A stretch of DNA of 64,000 bases from Chromatiaceae bacterium (GTDB lineage Bacteria; Pseudomonadota; Gammaproteobacteria; Chromatiales; Chromatiaceae): positions 62,001 to 126,000 of the forward strand of contig JACKMP010000003.1 of NCBI GenBank assembly GCA_024235315.1, read 5' to 3'. Below, piece by piece: positions 58,968 to 64,000 of the stretch. The notes under the pieces were generated by a model, which did no database searches, was not told the origin of the DNA, and worked only from the letters and a program-made list of their open reading frames with translations. Position numbers and translations under genes: made by a program. Position 1 is the first letter of the stretch. Each line of letters opens with the position of its first letter.

Positions 58968-61451
58968 GTGGCCGAACAAGATACAACCGAAGCCTGTGTA
59001 CTGCCCAACATGCGGGCGCTGCCGACCGATGCAGCATCCATCAGCAACGACATGAGCCGGTACCTTGAATACCATCTCGGCCGCTTTCTGGGCTGTGATC
59101 GCTTCTATCTGTACGAAGCCCTGACCTACACGGTTCGCGACCGCATCATGAGCGACTGGCGCAACACCTGGTGCAAACACCGCCGTGACGAGGTGCGCCG
59201 GGCACACTACCTTTCACTCGAGTTCCTGATCGGCCGCTCGCTGGGCAACCACCTGCTCAATCTCGAACTCGAGGAACCGGTCAATACCGCATTGCAGGAT
59301 TTCGCGATATCGCTCGAGGAAATCCGCGACACCGAGCCGGATGCCGGCCTCGGCAACGGTGGCCTGGGGCGATTGGCGGCCTGTTTTCTCGACAGCTGCG
59401 CCACACTGGGCCTGCCGGTCACCGGTTACGGCCTGCGCTACCACTTCGGCATGTTTCACCAGCACATCGAGAACGGTTACCAGGTCGAGGACCCGGACCA
59501 GTGGATGCGTGACGGTCACCCATGGGAGGTCGAACGCCCCGAATATACCCAGACCGTCCGCTTCGGCGGCAGGACCGAGCATTTCCTCGATCAGAACCAC
59601 AAGCCGCACACGCGCTGGGTGGATACCTGCGACGTCCTCGCGGTGCCATACGACGTCCCCGTATCCGGTTACCGCAATCACATAGTCAACACCTTGCGGT
59701 TATGGTCGGCATCGGCCACCGACGAGTTCAACCTCCTGGAATTCAATGCCGGCGACTATGCGGATTCGGTGGCAAGCAAGAATCAGGCGGAAAACATCAC
59801 CATGGTGTTGTATCCGAACGATTCAAACGAAAACGGCAAGGCGCTGCGCCTGCGCCAGCAATACTTCCTGACCTCGGCCAGCCTGCAGGACGTGTTTCGC
59901 CAGTGGGGCGACCGGCCGTTGGCCGAATTTGCCGACTACAACGTGTTTCAGCTCAATGACACGCACCCGAGCATCGCCGTGGCGGAGATGATGCGCATCC
60001 TGCTCGACGATCCCGACAAGCGCCTGGAATGGAATGAAGCCTGGGACATCACCCGCAATTGCATGGCCTACACCAACCACACGCTGCTGCCGGAGGCGCT
60101 CGAACGCTGGCCGGTACGCCTGTTTGCCCAGCTGCTGCCGCGGTTGCTCGAGATCATCTATGAGATCAACGCGCGTTTCCTGTGCAGCGTGCGCCAGCGC
60201 TGGCCCGGTGACAACGACCGCGTGCGCCGCATGTCACTGATCGAGGAAGGCCCGGAGCCCCAGGTACGTATGGCCTGGCTCGCCATCGTCGGCAGTTTCT
60301 CGGTCAACGGCGTGGCGGCACTGCACTCGGATCTGTTGATCCACGGCCTGTTCAAGGATTTCCACGACCTCTGGCCGGAGAAGTTCAACAACAAGACCAA
60401 CGGCGTCACCCCGCGCCGCTGGCTGGCCATGGCGAACCCGGCCCTCGCCGAACTGCTGACCGAAAAACTTGGTGACGGCTGGCAGGCCGACCTCGGCCGC
60501 CTGTCGGACATGCGGCCGCTGGCGGAAAACGGTGACAAGGCGTTCATGCGGCGCTGGCAGGAGATCCGCCGCCAGAACAAGGAGCGCCTGGCCGACATTG
60601 TCCTTGAGCGCACCGGCGTCGCGTTCGATCCCTCGGCGCTGTTCGACATCCAGGTCAAGCGAATCCACGAATACAAGCGCCAGCTGCTCAACGTGCTGCA
60701 TGTGATCCACCTGTACAACCGGATCCGTCATGGCGATACCGAAAACTGGGTCAATCGATGCGTACTGATCGGCGGCAAGGCCGCTCCCGGATACCAGCGG
60801 GCGAAAGAGATCATCAAGCTGATCAACAATGTCGCGGCCGTGGTCAACCACGATCCTGCGGTCGGCGACCGGCTCAAGCTGGCATTCCTGCCCAACTACG
60901 GCGTCACCAAGATGATGCACATCTGCCCGGCCGCAGACCTGTCGGAGCAGATATCAACCGCCGGCAAGGAGGCCTCAGGGACCGGCAACATGAAGTTCAT
61001 GATGAACGGCTCGATCACCATCGGCACCTATGACGGTGCCAACATCGAGATCATGGAGGCGGTCGGCTCAGACAACTTCTTCCTGTTCGGCCTCAGGGCG
61101 GACGAGGTCAGAGACCTGCGCAACCACTATGCCCCGCAGCGCTACATCGACAACGACAACGACCTCGCGCAGGTAATGAGCCTGCTCGAGAGCGATCACT
61201 TCAGTGCCGTCGAACCGGGCCTGTTCCGTGGCATCATCGACAGCATCAAGAGCCCGGACGACCCGTGGATGACGCTCGCCGATTTCCGCAGCTATGTCGA
61301 AGCGCAGCACCGCGCCGAAATGGCATGGCGGGACCAGGAGGCCTGGACACGCATGAGTATCCGCAACTGTGCGGCCAGTGGCGGTTTCTCCACCGACCGC
61401 ACGATCGCCGAGTACAATCGTGATATCTGGCGTCTCAAGTCGTTCAAGTGA
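58968..61451 (+). CDS. glgP: glycogen phosphorylase (GT35)
   Basis: PLP enzyme releasing glucose 1-phosphate from glycogen. The 827 residues carry HYLSLEFLIGRSLGNHLLNL, GLGNGGLGRLAACFLDS, YNVFQLNDTHPSIAVAEMMR, NKTNGVTPRRWLAMANP, YKRQLLNVLHVIHLYNR and the PLP lysine K676 in ASGTGNMKFMMNGSITIGTYDGANIE. GTG at 58968 has AGGAGG at ideal spacing; longer frames overlap glgA without similarity. Last gene of the run; 21 bases separate its stop from the convergent ChaN-like gene. Confidence 0.96.
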   Translation: MAEQDTTEACVLPNMRALPTDAASISNDMSRYLEYHLGRFLGCDRFYLYEALTYTVRDRIMSDWRNTWCKHRRDEVRRAHYLSLEFLIGRSLGNHLLNLELEEPVNTALQDFAISLEEIRDTEPDAGLGNGGLGRLAACFLDSCATLGLPVTGYGLRYHFGMFHQHIENGYQVEDPDQWMRDGHPWEVERPEYTQTVRFGGRTEHFLDQNHKPHTRWVDTCDVLAVPYDVPVSGYRNHIVNTLRLWSASATDEFNLLEFNAGDYADSVASKNQAENITMVLYPNDSNENGKALRLRQQYFLTSASLQDVFRQWGDRPLAEFADYNVFQLNDTHPSIAVAEMMRILLDDPDKRLEWNEAWDITRNCMAYTNHTLLPEALERWPVRLFAQLLPRLLEIIYEINARFLCSVRQRWPGDNDRVRRMSLIEEGPEPQVRMAWLAIVGSFSVNGVAALHSDLLIHGLFKDFHDLWPEKFNNKTNGVTPRRWLAMANPALAELLTEKLGDGWQADLGRLSDMRPLAENGDKAFMRRWQEIRRQNKERLADIVLERTGVAFDPSALFDIQVKRIHEYKRQLLNVLHVIHLYNRIRHGDTENWVNRCVLIGGKAAPGYQRAKEIIKLINNVAAVVNHDPAVGDRLKLAFLPNYGVTKMMHICPAADLSEQISTAGKEASGTGNMKFMMNGSITIGTYDGANIEIMEAVGSDNFFLFGLRADEVRDLRNHYAPQRYIDNDNDLAQVMSLLESDHFSAVEPGLFRGIIDSIKSPDDPWMTLADFRSYVEAQHRAEMAWRDQEAWTRMSIRNCAASGGFSTDRTIAEYNRDIWRLKSFK

Positions 61452-61472
61452 ACGTGGTCAGGCAGGTACGAT

Positions 61473-62648
61473 TCAGTGCGGCGACTCGCCGGCGAGTTTG
61501 AAGCGCGCACTGCGGGTCTCGGGGCCGAGCAGCACACGTTGATGTGAATACGTCAACTCGATCTCATCACCCGGCCGCTTGTCGATGGTCTGGATCTTGA
61601 CGTCGGCGAAATGGTGGATGGGCTGGCCGTCGATACTGACGATGAGGTCACCCTCGCTGACGCCCGCCTGCTGGGCCGGGCTGTCATGCCCGAACCCTTT
61701 GACGAAAACACCATCCTCACGCTCGTCGAGGAAGACGCCCATCAGCCCGGCGGGCGGCAGGTTTTCGTCGTTTGCCAGCACCAGATAGTCGGCCTCGTTG
61801 GAGAGTGTCGAGGACGGGCTGAACGTTGCGATGGTGGTCCCACGGATGCCGGTACGTCTTGTCACACGCGCGGGAATACCGGCACGTGTACTGACGTGGC
61901 CTTTGCCGGCCAGCACCAGGATGCGCCCCGCCGGATGCTGCTGCAGGTAGGCGGCAACCCGCTGCGCCATGCTCTCGTCCCAGGTCAGTTGCACCTCGAG
62001 AAAGCGCTGGAACTGTGCATCCTCGGATTGGTGCAGATCGAAGATCTCGCGCAGCAGTTCCTCGTAGGTCTTGTCGCTGAAGTCATAGTCATCCGGCAGC
62101 TCCCTGCGCAGTTCCCCGGAGAGGCCGTCGATACCGACACGCCGGATCTCCGAGGTCAGTTCCTGATCGGCGTTGAGTGCAATGATCGGAATACCATTTT
62201 CCCTGGCGAAGCGCACGATCGGACGGTACAGGCGATAATCGAACCGCCAGCGCTCGTAATATTCCGTGTCGCGCAGGAATTCCGCCTCGCTGATCCTGCC
62301 GGCCAGGTAGTCATCGAGTACCGGTTGGAAGCGCGCCTGGAACCACTCCACGCCAACGGCCAGCTCGCCCTCGTGAGCCGCCATCGCGCGCAGGACATCG
62401 AGCTGCAGCACATGGTCACCATAGGCTGTATGGGTCTCACCCACATAGACCAGGCGTTCGTTGCGCAGCTTCGTCATCAGTTCCGGCAGGGTTGCGGATT
62501 TCGCCGGTTCGACAACAATCGGGGGCATTGCCGCGGTGCGCTCGCCGGCCTCCGCTTCCACCATCGTGAGTACTGCCATGACAAGTCCATTCGCCACCAA
62601 GACCAGCATTGCCAGGGCGACAGTCTCGATGCTTTGCCTGTATTTCAC
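61473..62648 (-). CDS. ChaN-like (haem-binding uptake superfamily) protein with C-terminal PDZ domain
   Basis: A 391-residue envelope protein. An N-terminal hydrophobic segment (about 9-30, VALAMLVLVANGLVMAVLTM) serves as anchor or signal. The ChaN domain (about 45-260) shows LVYVGETHTAYGDHVLQLDVLRA, LAVGVEWFQARFQPVLDDYL and ILVLAGKGHVSTRAGIP; characterised ChaN binds haem iron, but others are of unknown activity. A PDZ domain (about 310-380, GVFVKGFGHDSPAQQAGVSEGDLIVSIDGQPI) follows. Start is GTG 62648 with AGAGG eight bases upstream. Its 5' end overlaps the divergent peptidase gene. The PDZ fusion suggests a protein-substrate role. Confidence 0.85.
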   Translation of the reverse strand: MKYRQSIETVALAMLVLVANGLVMAVLTMVEAEAGERTAAMPPIVVEPAKSATLPELMTKLRNERLVYVGETHTAYGDHVLQLDVLRAMAAHEGELAVGVEWFQARFQPVLDDYLAGRISEAEFLRDTEYYERWRFDYRLYRPIVRFARENGIPIIALNADQELTSEIRRVGIDGLSGELRRELPDDYDFSDKTYEELLREIFDLHQSEDAQFQRFLEVQLTWDESMAQRVAAYLQQHPAGRILVLAGKGHVSTRAGIPARVTRRTGIRGTTIATFSPSSTLSNEADYLVLANDENLPPAGLMGVFLDEREDGVFVKGFGHDSPAQQAGVSEGDLIVSIDGQPIHHFADVKIQTIDKRPGDEIELTYSHQRVLLGPETRSARFKLAGESPH

Positions 62649-64000
62649 GCTCTTACCTCTTGGCGCATCGGCAGCCGGCCTCGCGCATGATATGTCCGTT
62701 TCGGTGCTGGCAGAATCCGGTGAAATCGTGGCCGAAGACACCATCCATGTAGACCGCAAGCGAGCCGTTTTCGAGTTCATTCTGAATGCAGGTTATGCAG
62801 TGCGGGCCGTGGACGGAACACTGCACGTCATCGCCACGTCCGACGATGGCCTGCGCACAGCCTATCGCGTCACCCTGCAGACCGCCACGGATGCCCTGAA
62901 GTTGCATTACCAGGGAAAACCGAGGTTTTCCGAACATACCTCACCGGGCGGGATGCCGCAGGGCATCGTGTCGGGCGACGGCGTCTATCTCGACGCCTCG
63001 TCGGCCTGGTATCCGTTGTTCGACAACGATTTCGACAAATTGAACATGGTGGTCAAACTACCAGACGGCTGGCAAAGCGTCAGCATCGGCAGGCACCTGG
63101 ACGACGGTGATCGCGTGTCCTGGTCAACGGACCGCCCGCACGATGAGCTCTACCTGATCGCCGGCCGCTTCTTCCGCCACGCACGACAGCACCGTGACAT
63201 CGAGTTGTCGGTGTGGCTGCTCGAAGACGACCCATTGCTGGCGGACCGTTACCTGGCGCTGATGGGCGACTACATCGACCACTACAGCAGGCTGATCGGT
63301 GACTATCCGTACGCCAAGTTTGCGGTCGTGGAGAACCGCTGGCAGACCGGCTTCGGAATGCCATCGTTCACGCTGCTGGGTTCGCAGGTGCTGCGCCTGC
63401 CATTCATCCCCTACACCTCGCTGCCACACGAGATCCTGCACAACTGGTGGGGCAACGGCGTGTGGGTGGACTACGCCAGCGGCAACTGGAGCGAGGGCCT
63501 GACCGCCTACATGGCGGATCACTGGATGCAGGAGCGCCAGGGCAAGGCAGAGCAGTACCGGCTCAAGGCACTGCAGCGCTACAGCAACTTCGCGGCCGCG
63601 GGTCATGACCTGCCACTGCTCGCATTCACCAGCCGACACAATGACGCGAGCCAGTCGATCGGCTACAGCAAGTCGCTGATGGTATTCCATATGCTGCGCA
63701 ACGAGCTCGGTGACACGGCCTTCATCGAAGGGCTGCGGCGCCTGTGGCAGCAGCACCGCTTTACCCGCATCGGCTTCGACCAGGCACTGCACGCAATCAT
63801 CGGCGATGACGAACAGCTGATGGTGCGCTACCGCACCTGGCTGCAGCGCACCGGGGCGCCTCGTCTGCGTATCGACTCGATCGAGGTACGGCCGCAACCG
63901 CTTGGATATCATCTCGCCATCACCATTACGCAGGACCAGGACGGCCCCTTCGACTTCGTCCTGCCGATCGCAGTCACGCTGGAGGGCAGGCCGGTCGCCA
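62578..64000 (+). CDS. secreted M1-like zinc metallopeptidase (3' end cut by window edge)
   Basis: A reading frame still open at base 64000. The gluzincin motif HEILHNWWGNG with the third ligand in WSEGLTAYMADHW, about 20 residues later, and FGMPSFTLLGSQVLRLP upstream place it in the M1 aminopeptidase clan. Starting at ATG 62578 it opens with a signal-like MTSPFATKTSIARATVSMLC followed by LYFTLLPLGASAAG. ATGs at 62629 (shorter signal) and 62692 (no signal) are alternatives; a secreted protein seems more likely. With the long start the first 70 bases overlap the divergent ChaN-like gene. The pre-peptidase region (about 40-200) is beta-rich. The C-terminus is not visible. Confidence 0.82.
   Translation, partial: MTSPFATKTSIARATVSMLCLYFTLLPLGASAAGLAHDMSVSVLAESGEIVAEDTIHVDRKRAVFEFILNAGYAVRAVDGTLHVIATSDDGLRTAYRVTLQTATDALKLHYQGKPRFSEHTSPGGMPQGIVSGDGVYLDASSAWYPLFDNDFDKLNMVVKLPDGWQSVSIGRHLDDGDRVSWSTDRPHDELYLIAGRFFRHARQHRDIELSVWLLEDDPLLADRYLALMGDYIDHYSRLIGDYPYAKFAVVENRWQTGFGMPSFTLLGSQVLRLPFIPYTSLPHEILHNWWGNGVWVDYASGNWSEGLTAYMADHWMQERQGKAEQYRLKALQRYSNFAAAGHDLPLLAFTSRHNDASQSIGYSKSLMVFHMLRNELGDTAFIEGLRRLWQQHRFTRIGFDQALHAIIGDDEQLMVRYRTWLQRTGAPRLRIDSIEVRPQPLGYHLAITITQDQDGPFDFVLPIAVTLEGRPVA

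Overview
The window is a GC-rich chromosomal segment from a gammaproteobacterium, most likely a sulfur-oxidising, probably autotrophic lineage of the Chromatiales or purple-sulfur type. The evidence is a flavocytochrome c sulfide dehydrogenase pair (fccA-fccB), two tandem genes resembling sulfur globule envelope proteins, a beta-carbonic anhydrase, a complete glycogen cycle, and housekeeping proteins (RNase T, Can, MlaA, GrxD, ArgA, AceE/AceF/Lpd) that read like gammaproteobacterial ones. No rRNA, tRNA, CRISPR array, insertion sequence or phage gene was seen.

Layout. 1-1.8 kb: two FtsX/MacB-type ABC permeases, the first cut by the window edge. 1.9-11.1 kb, minus strand: an AT-richer methyltransferase of unknown role, an alpha/beta hydrolase, carbonic anhydrase, and the pyruvate dehydrogenase operon aceE-aceF-lpd. 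11.3-15.3 kb, minus: a YqaA-like membrane protein, two tandem sulfur-globule-like proteins (one with a 13-residue repeat domain), mlaA and a TraB/GumN protein. 15.3-17.5 kb: RNase T (plus) facing a two-gene TIR / DUF4231 (SLATT-like) membrane module that looks like a compact NAD-depletion defence unit, then grxD. 17.6-24.3 kb: an N-acetylglutaminylglutamine-amidotransferase-like AsnB protein, an unpaired hydantoinase B subunit, sodB, and a C45 peptidase overlapping a GabT-like aminotransferase. 24.3-28.6 kb, plus: a structured RNA with a terminator, then argD, argF, an unpaired ABC ATPase and a bacterial SH3 protein. 28.6-32.5 kb, minus: fccA-fccB and ilvD. 32.6-40.3 kb: a TetR/LysE-type pair, a methyltransferase, a transglutaminase-like protein, an unknown protein, argE-argA, a 48-residue membrane peptide and a LysR regulator. 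40.5-46.1 kb, plus: an SLC13/RCK transporter, NhaD and the methionine-salvage genes mtnB-mtnD-mtnC. 46.3-61.5 kb, plus: a ten-gene run gnd-zwf-pgl-glk-glgC-GH57-malQ-glgB-glgA-glgP. The end holds a ChaN-like/PDZ protein and a divergent, edge-truncated M1-like metallopeptidase whose 5' ends overlap.

How it works together. Sulfide oxidation (FccAB) would deposit periplasmic sulfur, which the secreted globule-like proteins could coat, while fixed carbon is stored as glycogen. The 46-61 kb run joins glycogen synthesis (GlgC, GlgA, GlgB), breakdown (GlgP, MalQ, GH57) and glucose capture (Glk) to the oxidative pentose phosphate pathway (Zwf, Pgl, Gnd), so stored glycogen can feed NADPH production. 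The part that looks least described is the TIR/DUF4231 pair at 15.9-17.0 kb, preceded by a palindromic operator-like site. Next are the repeat-extended globule-like protein and the structured terminator RNA before argD.
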